Notes: generated by a model from the letters alone, not told the origin. A stretch of 62,000 bases of DNA from Branchiostoma floridae (GCF_000003815.2 NC_049995.1:13607551-13669550), one strand, 5' to 3'. Counted from the first letter of the stretch, positions 11,201 to 20,260 are shown. A program made the numbers and translations.

Positions 11201-14200
11201 GCGAGTTTTCTCTTAGGGATTCCGAGCGGGAGCTTTCGTCCGGGCATGTTCATGAGCATGAGGAAAATTTTCCAGAAAATATGGCGGAGTTCCGTGCTAT
11301 GCTAGGGGTCAACACCCTACAAGAAGATCAAAATTCTCTCCGTGCGGCCTTCGGCCTTATGACTGAAGAATTTCGGGGAGTTAAAGAAATTCTTGGCTCC
11401 ATTGCGGCTTCCGTAGGCTCAAAGAGGCCTTCGGTGCCACCCTCAGAGGCGGAGTCGGTTCGTTCGAAACGGGCTCGTACGGGCGACAGCGGCGAGGAGT
11501 CGGACTTCTCCTCGGTCAGCGTTGAGTCTTTCGTGCCGCTGCAGCGTGAGCCGCCCGACCCGGATAAAGTGTGGACGGCCCGCCCGTCGGTTGTTAGTTA
11601 CACCGAGCAGTACTTCGGGTTAGAGAAGCGTGAATTTGCCGATATTAAACATTGGCAGGGTAAATTCCTTCTCCCACAAATGCACCTAAAAATCTCACGG
11701 TGCCGAAGCTCGATAACGCTACGATGAAATTACTGCCGGCGGTTGACCCGATCAGAGGTAAGCATTGTATCAATGCGGACAAGCCGCTTTTCACTTTGCA
11801 GGAAAAGTTATTGTATGTACCAGCTCCGATTCTGAATCTATGGCAGATGCTTGGTGATTGTGATGGTAATCTTTCGTCGTCTGACTTGACTGTAATGAAA
11901 GATTGTGCAGCGACTGCTATTTGGCTGCTGGGTTCCGCTAATCGTTACCTTGCTGAAATGAGACGTCTGTCTTTAGCCGAGGTTTCTACCGTAGATACAG
12001 CCAAGGATTTGTTTGGGATGATTCCCGATGAGCCGTCACACTTGGTTCGTTCGGATTTAGCGTCCAAAGCGAAGGAGTTAGTGGCGGGCAAAAGGGCTTT
12101 AGTTGACTCTTTGAAGCCAAAATATGAGCAGAGGCCCCGATGGGGGAGGGGCCAGTCGGGCGCCTCGCGTTACGGTGGCCGGGGCCGCGGCTCCAATTCA
12201 CGTAAATCCCGCCCCCCTCCCCGCCAGTCCGGCGGTAACAACAAGTTTTACTGGGGTGCGCAGTACTCCCGTTCCTCCGGTCAGGGCGGAGACGGGAGCT
12301 TCGGGAAGAAATCTAGCAAGTAGTTGTGTTTCTTTGTGTATGCAAGATTTAGGCCGGTGTCCGTCTGAATCACAACCTGTACCTCGCCCCTTAGTTCGAG
12401 CCCTTCCTCATGGGGGCCGTTTGAAGCATTTTTTGCCGGTTTGGCGTACTTTGACTAGCGATTCAGTAATTCTTGACATCATTAAGGGGTACAGGTTGCC
12501 ATTTAAGCGGACGCCTCCAGTACAGACTAGTATTCCCTGGACTCGAGCTTTGTCTCCAGAGGAGGATTTGGCCCTGGATTTAGAAGTTGAAACCTTGTTG
12601 CAGAAAGGTGCAGTGAAAGAGGTCCCTTTCAGTTCAGATCTTTTTATTTCTCGGTTGTTCACTGTACCCAAGAAATCAGGGGGCCTTCGGCCCGTCATCA
12701 ATCTCAGACCTCTGAATAGATGTTTGTTTGTACCCAAGTTCAAGATGGAGCATTTATCCTTAGTTCAAGATTTGGTGCGTCCAGGAGATTTTTTCTGTAA
12801 GATTGATCTTACTGATGCTTATTTTTCTGTTGCGATTCATTCTACCCATCAGAGGTTCTTGTCGTTTGCGTGGAAGAATCGTTTTTATTCCTTCGTTTGT
12901 ATGGCGTTTGGGATTTCCACCGCGCCGAGAATTTTCTCGAAGATTTTGAAGGTCATTACTTCGCATTTGAGACGACGAGGTATTCGGTTAATTTGTTACC
13001 TTGTTGACATGCTGATTATAGCCAGTGATTATGAACGCTGTAGGCAAGACGCCAAAACAGCAACAGAATTCATTGCCCACGTGGGTTTCGTGACCAATCT
13101 GGGTAAGTCTATCTTAGAGCCAACCCAGCGTATTGTTTTCCTTGGTTCAGGTTTAGATTCTGTTACCATGTCTCTCTTTCTACCGAATGATAAGGTGATC
13201 GAGCTGAGTCGATTAGCCAATGCTGTGCTCGAGAAAGGTCGACTCACTGCACGGGAGTTAGCTCATGTTATCGGAAAGTTTCAAGCAGCCGCCGTCTCGG
13301 TGCTTCTGGCGCCACTACATTTCCGACAACTCCAACTCCTCCTTATCTCAACACTTCGGCGGACAGGGAGAGATTGGGACGCGTTAGTTCATCTGCCACA
13401 AGACGCGCAGCAAGATTTAGTCTGGTGGAGAGACAGTCTGCCGCAAAACTACGACCGTCCGATTCACTGTCCCGTAGGGGACATCGTGATCGAAAGCGAT
13501 GCCTCGCAACTTGGCTGGGGAGCCTTCTCCGACGGTATAAGCACAGGTGGTCGTTGGTCGGTCAGGGAAAGGGCTCGTCACATCAATCAGTTAGAAATGA
13601 TGGCAGCAACTTTCGCGGTTCAGTCTTTCTGCAAGGACAAAGTCAATTCTGCGGTTCGCATCAAGTCCGACAATTCGACGGTAGTCGCGTATATCAATCG
13701 TCGGGGCGGCACGAAGTCGTCAGTCCTAGCAGACCTTGCTCTCAACCTTTGGAGTTTCTGCGTGGAGAGAGGCCTCCTGTTGTCGGCCGTCCATGTGGCT
13801 GGCCTGGACAACGTGAGAGCAGATTTCAAGTCGAGGAACTTCAACCGTCTCACCGAATGGTCTGTGTCACCAAGTGTGTACGAGATCATTCTGCAGATAT
13901 GTCCCGCCCTCCGGAATCCGAGGGCAGTGGACCTTTTCGCATCCCGTCTCAACAGGAAGCTCCGCCTGTATGTGTCCTGGGAGCCGGACCCAGAGGCGGT
14001 GGGAACGGATGCGTTCACCCTGGATTGGAACCAGTGGGAGGCTCTGTATGCATTTCCCCCGTTCATCCTTGTCGGCAGGGTGTTGACGAAAATTCGCCAA
14101 GACAAAGTGCAGAGAGTACATCTCCTGGCACCTATATGGGAGACAGCGGCCTGGTATCCCATGCTCCTCCACATGTTAGTCCAAGAGCCAGTCAGGCTGC

Positions 14201-17200
14201 CAACGAGTCGGTTTCTACTCACGCAACCGGTGGACGGGACACCTCACCCGCTAGGAGAGTCGCTACGTCTAGCCGTGTGGACTGTCTCAGGACTCGATAC
14301 CGAGAGTCTGAAATTTCGGATGGAGTTACCAGAGTGCTCCTGGCATCCTGGAGACCGAGAACCAGTGGGTTATACTCGTCCTCCTGGCGGAGATGGTCTC
14401 GCTGGTGTGGTGGAAAAAGTCTTGATCCCATTTCGGCGCCACTGAACAAGGTACTCGACTTTCTGTATCGCCTTTTTGATAAGGGTCTACAGTACCGCAC
14501 GATCAATGTTTATCGTTCTGCCATCTCTTCGACACACTTGAATGTAGAAGGTAGGCCTATAGGTGCTCACCCTTTAGTTTCTCGTTTCATGAAGGGTGTG
14601 TTCGAGTTGCGTCCACCCGTACCAAAACATGTGTTTATTTGGGATGTTTCAGTTGTCCTGAAATTCCTACGTAAGTGGGCACCGGCAAAATGTTTGAGTT
14701 TAAAGCAGTTGACTCTCAAGGTGGCCATGTTAGTAGCCTTGGTGTCTGCAGGAAGAAGCCAATCCTTAGCTTTGTTAGACACTAGTCATATGAGTTCCTC
14801 TAAGGACGGTTTGTCATTTGAAGTGTACAAACTGACAAAGACTTCTAGACCAGACAAACCCTCTCATTCTTTGTTTGTGGCTAAGTTTGAGCAGAAGGAA
14901 GTGTGTCCTGTGGTTTATTTGAAAGCGTACTTAGCTAGGACAGCATCGTTCCGTTCGGATTCTGATTCGCGTGTGTTCCGCGCATTGGTCAAACCGCACA
15001 AGGCAGTGTGCTCAGCTACGATTGCTCGTTGGCTCAAATCTGTCCTTTCAGAAGCTAGTTCAGTCACCAAAGGCTTCACCGGCCACTCTGTCAGAAGTGC
15101 TGCTACCTCTGCTGCCCGTCAATCCGGGGTATCAGTGAAGGATATAATGCTAGCAGCGAACTGGTCTAGTAGTTCGACCTTTGAAAAGTTTTACAACAAA
15201 CCTTCAAATTTGTCTCATTTTGGTCATTCTGTTCTGGCCTCCGCTTCAAAGTCATGCTGAGTTATCACCATGTGACAGCGTCGAGGGACAATTGAAGTTT
15301 GGTACAAACCTTGGTGCCGGACAAATGTAATTGTCCCTCGACGTGGAACATGGTGATAACCCGGCCCAAAAGTACTGCTGCGGTACTGCAACTGGCTGTT
15401 CCCACCCCGGGATGGTCGGCCAGAACAGGTTGTGAAGAACTGAAGAAATCAAGCAAGCCGAGAGCGCATGCGTCACCGAAAGGGGAGGAGCTTCTTCTTT
15501 CGAGTGACTACGAATGAGCTTAAGATGGGCATGGAAGCGAGGATGCCATGCTGAGTTATCACCATGTTCCACGTCGAGGGACAATTACATTTGTCCGGCA
15601 CCAAGGTTTGTACCAAACTTCAATTTTCGATGGCTGTCAGTCCATCTTGATCACGGAGTGACCTAGTTCTCGCGAGAGTTAGGAGAACTAGGTCGAGACT
15701 TGCCTGGATCTTTTGTCCCTCACCCTCATAAGGTCAATCTGTGAAGTTCTGTCAAGATGGACTGATAGTCATAGAAAATTTGGAGGTACGCGTGTATACC
15801 TTTATCAAACATTAGTCACTGATGGATGAAAATTCTATTAATTGCGTACATACGAGACTCGTGAATCTCTTCAAGTTCAGATATCCCTTTAAACCCCAGT
15901 TCTCGAAAGACACGGACCCTACTCCACACGAGGTGGAGCTTGAGGAACGGCTAGCCAGGCTGGAAGAGGAGGATCCCACCGCGATGAAGATCCGCCCGAC
16001 AACCAAACTGGCAAGGTACGTGTAGTGAGTTTTGTGGCTCTGATAAATATTTGTTTGTTTGTCTGTTTGAGCCTTAATTTATTCAGGACTAACTAAATAT
16101 CTAATACCAGCTTAAATATAACAAGAAACAGTCGTGCTTTCAAGTACCAGAATTTCCAACCTAGGATTGATGTGTAAAAAAAAATTGAATTTTCCCAGAA
16201 CTATCGTAGAGTGGAATTTGTTATCACCAAGCACAACAAGAGCTGCATCTTTGTTGGATAGTTTTTAAAGAGCATTTAGAGATAATGTGCAAAAGCTACG
16301 TGTCGTTCAGTGTAATATAAAGCCAGGTTAAATATAGTCCAAACCAAGAAACATTTTTTAAAAAGTTGAATACGTTTTGTCCTACTAGCAAAGATTTGTT
16401 ACGGAAGGCCGGCTGTCCTATGTTGTTGTCGGTTGCTGGTGCTGAAATCGTCTGCTTGAACATTCTTTACATTCTTTGACATTGAAGTCGCACCAAGAGT
16501 GTTATAACAACTTAAATGACTGCAATATTATCTCACGGTTATATGAAGCTCCTTCGAAGAAGCCCAGGCCGCGCGAAAGGAGTTCAACAGCGAGGAGCAG
16601 AAGAGGTTTGCTGGGTACAGGAAAGGGCTCGTCAGGATCGAGCGGGTTTACCAGGAATCAACTCCGGACACTCTGGAGGAAAACTTCATGAAGGTAAGAT
16701 TAAGACTTTCTCTCTCCCTAAGGAAAATTTTGGCCTTGGCTGTTTATCAACGTGTTTTAGGCGTTATGTTGGGCTTTCTGTTAGTACTGTTTTCTTCAGT
16801 GTCGGTGGACTAAACTGAACCTCGGTCCAACTGGCGAGTTTAAAACTGCAAATATTCATAGTAACATTATCTCACCTGATTATAGCAACGCACTAGAAAT
16901 GTATGCTTTTCGTGCTTGGCAGATAGAATCGTATAACGTGTCTTTTATAATCTAGATCTGTTTCGTAGTTCACTGCATGTACACACGTAGCGGAAATATT
17001 GATTGCATCACCAAAAATCTTCTTGCTTTTACTAAGACACTGCATTCTCTGGTGCCGAAAGTTTGGTAGAATAGGGTCATCGTTATATACTAAAAGTTAA
17101 AGATCGTAAAATGTTTACATTTAAGGAATTCAAAGAAGATGAGTTCAAACCGTGGGGGTGGAGCAGGGCCGAGGCATTTGCTGCGTACTTCCCACAGGTG

Positions 17201-20200
17201 GAGCGTGGAAAGGTAGGTGTAAAAAGTTACGTGTTTATTGTATGTCAAGATAACTGTTGACTATAGGTGATTATTGAATACTTTGGTGGCTAGTGCGGTG
17301 AGAATGAGATACACATTTAATCTTTTATTTTTTTTTTTGCAAAATAAATAGTGTGCTCGTAGGGCATAACTGCTAGGTGTTTGCCTAAAAGGTTCTTGGA
17401 TCAAATCCTGTTATACTACTGTTCCTTTTTGCCCTTGAAAAAGGAATCTTAAACGAATTTTGCTATATACGATTTGGTGCAAAAAGAGTTGAGGGAGGGG
17501 GGGGGTCTACTGAGGCGATTTACTCCGCCTTCCACTACCATTTCCTAGATACAATTTCCTCAGGCATGTCTGGAATTTTTCCACGCATGCGTAGTAGTAT
17601 CATCTGAGTATTCCCAGGGAATTTGTTTTAATGACTTTTTTTATTCTGTTTATTACTTTTATGAAAAGGGACGACGTTTGTCATGATTTCCTTTTTTGTA
17701 CATAGGAGCCCACTGACGCTGTTGTGAAGCACATGAGGGACAACTGGCTCGTTCTGGAAGCGAAGACCCTTCTTCTAGGGGAGAAGAAAGTGGAGACCAC
17801 CACGGAGTACTACGGATCTTTGTTGGATTTCATGGGGAAGAACGAACCTTTTGAGGTACGTAATAAAGTATGGTGGAGAAGGCTAGTGCAGCGAATTGTC
17901 ATAATGCCCAACGACCCACTAGAAGGTTCATTGAAAGGTGAGGTGAGGGGAATAAAGTATAAAACGAACTCCTGTGATTCTTCCAAAACATACAATTCCA
18001 AAGTTTGCTTTAGTGTTTTATGGAGTAAACGGTCTTACAATTAGACCGATTTTAATTCTTGGCTGCTGGCGTCTGTTGATTTTACCACCAGAAGGAAAAG
18101 CTATATCATATCCGACCTCGTCTTCTTGTCGGCTCTCGTGCATTCTCGCGCTGTGTTCTCGCGGGAACACCTTTAAAAAATGGCCGCCACGAATAGAAAT
18201 GGTCCTCGCAATACATCGCGTACAGAGTTGGGACTTCTTCTTGCCAAACGTCTTTCACTTGACGTTGACGAAATCTTTGAGTCACATGCGAAGAAGTGGT
18301 CAAAAGAACTCTCCTCGAAGAAAATCTGAAAAAGGCCTACCACTCGCTTTAGTTGTCTAGAATAGACCCTTGACCAAGTTCTACTCTTGCCTGCCGTTTA
18401 TGAAATTTCCCCACATCTTCTCTAGGGCTAAAAGGACTGTCAATCTTCCCTGGCGCCAGGTGGTGCGTCCATGAGACCAATGCTTTAAACATTCAAGTAC
18501 CCCCCCCCCCCATCGCTTAAGTGTAAAGTTAGATAGAGACCACATGACGTATTGTAATACTGTAATATGAATGAATGAATGAAGACCTTTATTGTACAGT
18601 TTTGCCCAACCGAGCTAAGTACACGTACAGGTCACAACAAGTCAAGATATATACATATAAAAGTATCACAAATCTAGTCTAACACAAAAGTTCGGCTTCT
18701 TCGCGCTTCTTGGTAATGGTGAAAATGTAGGATTGTATGGGTTTCGCTATGGTCGGTTTGTCAAATCGCGTGAGAAATATAAACTTGTCAGTGCTACTCA
18801 TGTGTCTAAAATGAGGGAATCTACTTTCTATATAACTAAATAGAGTATTTCTATCATTGACATACATATCGCAATCAACTGTGAAGTGCACTTCATCTTC
18901 TACCATGTTTGAGGTACAAAATTGGCAGACTCTTTGTTCTAGAGGAGTGCGGTTGTGCATTCCAGATTCAATTCGCAGTCGGTGGTAACTGATTCTTAGT
19001 TTAGCAATGGTAGTTCTGTGCCGAATGTTTGTAATTTTCAAATACTGCTCTTCATTGTATGTGGATTTTAGTAATCTGTACGTTCGGAGTTTGTTTTTCG
19101 CTCCTAAACCTTTATTATCATTATGACTGTTGATTAGAAAATTCTGGAAATAAATATCCTTCAGTCGTTGGTGGATAGCAGAAATTAGGTGGGATGCGTT
19201 TGGATCTGTTGACTCATGGGCTTGCCAAACAAAAGGGTAACCACACTCCTCCAAAGTTTTGCGAACACCAGATGCCCAACATTTAGTACCTGATGAATCT
19301 AAATCAAGCTGACATAGGAGAGCGTGTAATATGGTAACAGTACTGTGTTTTTGTTTCACTACCAGGAGGAAGACGTGAAGCGAACCGTCGGTATTGACAT
19401 TGACTACGTGGGTACCATGGACTTCGACATGGCGAATGAGGATATGAACTTCCTCATGGATGTAAGCAACAATCTTCTTAGTTTACCTGCTTTTGTGTGC
19501 TAAAGTCGATTGAATGAATTTGTATTGGACAATCCTGACCTTATCTTAGTATACAAAATCATTTATTCGTATAAAATTTTGCGTGTTTTAAAAAGTGTTT
19601 GTTTGTGTGTGTTGTGTGAGTGCGTATGCGAGCGTGTGATTGTGTGTGTGTGTGTGTGTGTGTGTACGCGGAATGTATGTATGTTTGTGTATGTGTGTGT
19701 GTGTGTATACGCGATGTGTGTGTGTGTGTCTGTGTGTGTGAATTTGAATTTTCTGATTGCAAACGTTGCGTGTGCTTTTTGCCTACACAAGATTAGACAT
19801 TAGTACTTTAGTTGATAAATGAAGGCGATGGAATTTTTTTATAAAAAAAACACAACTCTGATGTTTTTGATGTCTTGTTGAAATCATTTCAAGTTGAATA
19901 CAATCCTGACCTGTTTGGTTACACTTTTCTAATACAGTAGAAGTCGTTTAATTGCACGGCTTATTTGCCAGCGTATTTGTGCAGCTATACGGCTGGTGCA
20001 ACAATACGAAGTTACCTAGCTGGATCGAAAAATAAGAAGTTATCTAGGTTTGGGATATGGGCATTTATTGTTTTATGTGCGTTAATCCGTTGTGCAATTA
20101 ACTGGCTTATACTGTACTATCTCTGTCTGCCATACAGCAAGGCGCGGCTGCTGCCGTAGCGTTCCTACGTGAATACGAGCCTCCAGCAGAAGGTGCGGCT

Positions 20201-20260
20201 ACTCATCATGAGTCTCACAAGGAAGAGTCTGACAAGGAAGTGTCTGAAAATGAATACTGA
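5266..20260 (+). CDS. Patatin-like phospholipase, gene 1 (12 coding exons)
   Basis: Predicted 527-aa acyl hydrolase of the patatin family. Exons: 5266-5400, 5872-6022, 7079-7251, 8167-8302, 8785-8868, 10215-10378, 15876-16015, 16549-16693, 17126-17212, 17706-17855, 19366-19461, 20138-20260. All introns are GT-AG and the frame closes through to TGA. Family motifs: oxyanion-loop GGGAKG at residues 32-37, nucleophile elbow GTSAG with Ser63, and DGG with Asp213 as the dyad partner. Residues from about 270 are charged and rich in Glu and Lys with no motif I recognise; the last exon is a hydrophilic tail with two HKE/DKE-type repeats. There is no signal peptide or membrane segment, so it is probably cytosolic or peripherally membrane-bound. 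The first ATG after the acceptor at 5238-5239 has A at -3 and G at +4. The substrate is unknown. Intron 6 carries the DIRS element. Gene 2 is a tandem paralogue. Confidence 0.85.
6116..6289. mobile_element. MITE family C, partial copy in gene 1 intron 2
   Basis: One terminal arm (6216-6289, from AAGATGGACTGAT to AAAATTCTATTAA) plus the hairpin core match the MITE that hosts the DIRS element. Relative to that arm, the core (CGACCTAGTTCTCG region) is inverted compared with the copy at 15626-15843. The opposite arm is missing. Confidence 0.6.
6345..6965. repeat. Long imperfect inverted repeat in intron 2
   Basis: Segments around 6399-6426 (TTAGAAC...ACATCTATGTG) and 6806-6833 are inverted copies, and GTTCCAACA or GTTGGAACA motifs recur on both sides. 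This looks like a degenerate foldback element. It has no coding potential. Confidence 0.45.
7274..7461. mobile_element. Foldback MITE in gene 1 intron 3
   Basis: The ends are inverted repeats with ATCCGCGGGGT and CCTATATCCGTT on the left and the complement on the right; pairing continues to TCAAGTCAACGGAC / GTCCGTCAACTTGA. About 190 bp and non-coding. It begins about 20 bp after the exon 3 donor. Confidence 0.6.
8009..8119 (+). pseudogene. Truncated duplicate of gene 1 exon 4
   Basis: Positions 8009-8094 match 8167-8252 (the first 86 nt of exon 4) with two differences, and the copy has its own AG acceptor (TTTTGCAG). Similarity stops in the middle of the exon: the last 50 nt and the donor are absent. 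If it were spliced in, the frame would reach TAA at 8117-8119, before the catalytic Asp in exon 5. Taken as a non-functional duplicate; use as a poison exon is possible but unproven. Confidence 0.7.
9190..9970 (-). pseudogene. LINE ORF2 C-terminal remnant in intron 5
   Basis: Read on the minus strand from about 9960 down, the translation runs for about 90 residues, meets one stop, continues to a zinc-finger-like stretch (RFCPFCPNEIEDEN) and then shifts frame. This Cys-x2-Cys segment followed by acidic residues is typical of the C-terminal end of non-LTR retrotransposon ORF2. The 3' end with TTTATT (AATAAA on the minus strand) is near 9190. It is 5'-truncated and dead. Confidence 0.65.
10694..10843 (+). 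repeat. DIRS left inverted terminal repeat
   Basis: About 150 bp from AATTGTCCCTCGACG to GATTTCTTCAGTTG. It is nearly perfectly inverted at 15438-15586; the main difference is GCTGTCACATGG here against the complement of CCATGTTCCACG on the right. In DIRS elements these repeats flank the unit and probably hold the promoter. Confidence 0.85.
10894..12323 (+). pseudogene. DIRS gag-like ORF, frameshifted
   Basis: The ATG at 10894 opens a basic N-terminus rich in Ser, Arg and Lys, followed by an acidic middle, to about 11680. The protein then continues in another frame (11690-12323, including PKLDNATMKLLP and a C-terminal Arg/Gly-rich tail with RYGGRGRG). The join needs one single-base frameshift between about 11664 and 11700, close to an AAAAA run. 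The basic, RG-rich tail and the position before the polymerase frame support gag, the nucleic-acid-binding structural protein. Some DIRS-like elements may use programmed shifts, so a programmed event cannot be fully excluded, but a simple mutation is more likely. Confidence 0.7.
12124..14445 (+). CDS. DIRS reverse transcriptase / RNase H
   Basis: Open frame of 773 codons overlapping the gag tail by 200 nt. The reverse transcriptase spans about residues 130-380: VPKKSGGLRPVINLRPLN, KIDLTDAYF with its catalytic Asp, FGISTAPRIF, and the active-site box. That box reads YLVD, with Val (GTT at 13003-13005) where active enzymes have Asp. RNase H follows with its acidic residues in IESDAS, INQLEMMA, IKSDNSTV and the later VRADFKSRN, all intact. 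The order RT then RH with no protease or DDE integrase is that of DIRS elements. The true start is uncertain because the N-terminal 70 codons mirror the gag tail in another frame. Confidence 0.85.
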   Translation: MSRGPDGGGASRAPRVTVAGAAAPIHVNPAPLPASPAVTTSFTGVRSTPVPPVRAETGASGRNLASSCVSLCMQDLGRCPSESQPVPRPLVRALPHGGRLKHFLPVWRTLTSDSVILDIIKGYRLPFKRTPPVQTSIPWTRALSPEEDLALDLEVETLLQKGAVKEVPFSSDLFISRLFTVPKKSGGLRPVINLRPLNRCLFVPKFKMEHLSLVQDLVRPGDFFCKIDLTDAYFSVAIHSTHQRFLSFAWKNRFYSFVCMAFGISTAPRIFSKILKVITSHLRRRGIRLICYLVDMLIIASDYERCRQDAKTATEFIAHVGFVTNLGKSILEPTQRIVFLGSGLDSVTMSLFLPNDKVIELSRLANAVLEKGRLTARELAHVIGKFQAAAVSVLLAPLHFRQLQLLLISTLRRTGRDWDALVHLPQDAQQDLVWWRDSLPQNYDRPIHCPVGDIVIESDASQLGWGAFSDGISTGGRWSVRERARHINQLEMMAATFAVQSFCKDKVNSAVRIKSDNSTVVAYINRRGGTKSSVLADLALNLWSFCVERGLLLSAVHVAGLDNVRADFKSRNFNRLTEWSVSPSVYEIILQICPALRNPRAVDLFASRLNRKLRLYVSWEPDPEAVGTDAFTLDWNQWEALYAFPPFILVGRVLTKIRQDKVQRVHLLAPIWETAAWYPMLLHMLVQEPVRLPTSRFLLTQPVDGTPHPLGESLRLAVWTVSGLDTESLKFRMELPECSWHPGDREPVGYTRPPGGDGLAGVVEKVLIPFRRH
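14277..15260 (+). CDS. DIRS tyrosine recombinase
   Basis: The frame ends at TGA 15258-15260, inside the internal complementary region. The recombinase-like part starts near LLASWRPRTSGLYSSSW and overlaps the RNase H frame by about 170 nt; the same frame is open upstream to 13374 but there it shadows the polymerase. Catalytic positions: Arg in SAGRSQSLALL, His-x-x-Arg in GHSVRSAA, and the nucleophile Tyr in EKFYNKP, all present. It would catalyse integration of a circular DNA form without DDE chemistry. The start codon is undefined; overlapping frames are usual for DIRS elements. Unlike the reverse transcriptase it shows no obvious lesion. Confidence 0.8.
   Translation: MDCLRTRYRESEISDGVTRVLLASWRPRTSGLYSSSWRRWSRWCGGKSLDPISAPLNKVLDFLYRLFDKGLQYRTINVYRSAISSTHLNVEGRPIGAHPLVSRFMKGVFELRPPVPKHVFIWDVSVVLKFLRKWAPAKCLSLKQLTLKVAMLVALVSAGRSQSLALLDTSHMSSSKDGLSFEVYKLTKTSRPDKPSHSLFVAKFEQKEVCPVVYLKAYLARTASFRSDSDSRVFRALVKPHKAVCSATIARWLKSVLSEASSVTKGFTGHSVRSAATSAARQSGVSVKDIMLAANWSSSSTFEKFYNKPSNLSHFGHSVLASASKSC
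15253..15360. repeat. DIRS internal complementary region
   Basis: 15253-15293 is the reverse complement of the extreme left end of the element, and from AATT at 15290 to 15360 is the reverse complement of the extreme right end. They meet in ACAATTGAAG, so the two termini share one AATT. This is the expected template for closing a DIRS circle. Confidence 0.85.
15438..15625. repeat. DIRS right inverted terminal repeat
   Basis: 15438-15586 is the inverse of the left repeat. The outer 40 bp (ACATTTGTCCGGCACC to CTTCAATT) is not in the left repeat but is complementary to the internal region. The right terminus extending beyond the left one is typical of DIRS1-like elements. Confidence 0.85.
18181..18330 (+). 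CDS. Small unrecognised ORF, 49 aa, in gene 1 intron 10
   Basis: It starts ATGGCCGCC after an A-rich stretch (G at +4) and ends TGA at 18328-18330. The composition is protein-like (LGLLLAKRL, DVDEIFESHAKKWSK): a basic start followed by an amphipathic, charged helix. I do not recognise it. It could be the 5' end of a retroelement ORF1 or an ORF carried by a processed insertion. It does not belong to the phospholipase frame. Low confidence that it is expressed. Confidence 0.25.
18567..19355 (-). pseudogene. 5'-truncated LINE (non-LTR) with ORF2 C-terminus
   Basis: On the minus strand a 226-codon open frame (19359 down to 18679) ends in a Cys-x2-Cys...His...Cys zinc-finger-like stretch (VCQFCTSNMVEDEVHF then VDCDMY) and the tail ITKKREEAELLC. 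This is the C-terminal end of a non-LTR ORF2, with no reverse transcriptase domain left. The 3' UTR runs to AATAAAGG and a TTCA repeat at about 18567-18585, as in the copy at 600-782. The frame is intact but headless. It lies antisense in intron 10 of gene 1, and its broken 5' end stops within about 10-20 bp of the exon 11 acceptor. Confidence 0.75.
19598..19740. repeat. TG-rich microsatellite
   Basis: Interrupted (TG)n tract in gene 1 intron 11. The open frames it creates on both strands are Cys/Val or Thr/His runs without meaning. Confidence 0.85.
19935..20114. mobile_element. pogo/Tigger-like MITE, copy 1
   Basis: Termini CAGTAGAAGTCGTTTAATTG (left) and the complement of CAGTATAAGCCAGTTAATTG (right) are about 23-bp inverted repeats flanked by TA on each side (19933-19934, 20115-20116). 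CAGT ends with a TA target duplication are pogo/Tigger features. The 180-bp body is non-coding. It ends 23 bp before exon 12 of gene 1. A sister copy is at 60352-60521. Confidence 0.7.

Larger units (their letters stand above)
10694..15625 (+). mobile_element. DIRS-type tyrosine-recombinase retrotransposon
   Basis: A 4.93-kb element in gene 1 intron 6, same strand as the gene. Order: left inverted terminal repeat, gag-like frame, overlapping reverse transcriptase/RNase H frame, overlapping tyrosine recombinase frame, internal complementary region, right inverted repeat. This is the DIRS1 plan; there are no LTRs, no aspartic protease and no DDE integrase. Both ends carry AATT (10694-10697 and 15622-15625), while the other arm of the host MITE has a single AATT at the matching place. 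The gag frameshift and the changed reverse transcriptase active site indicate an inactive copy. Confidence 0.9.
10637..15843. mobile_element. MITE family C, host copy split by the DIRS element
   Basis: The left part (about 10637-10697) and right part (15622-15843) together form an inverted-repeat element of about 280 bp. The left terminus AGAATTTTCATCAATCAGTG is matched at the right end by CACTGATGGATGAAAATTCT. The left inner arm (ACCTCCAAATT then TTCGATGG...CAGTCCATCTTG) pairs with the right arm (CAAGATGGACTGATAG...AAATTTGGAGGT). The two halves are now about 4.9 kb apart because of the insertion. Confidence 0.7.

Noticed and set aside
12408-14222. Minus-strand open frames of up to 200 codons over the DIRS polymerase
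   Set aside because: They mirror the plus-strand RT/RNase H frame, which has clear motifs; the mirrored products have none.
13374-14276. Upstream part of the tyrosine recombinase frame
   Set aside because: Open but fully overlaps RNase H and has a Ser/Arg-rich out-of-frame composition; recombinase similarity starts only near 14300.
19510-19803. Cys/Val and Thr/His-rich frames
   Set aside because: Products of the TG microsatellite.
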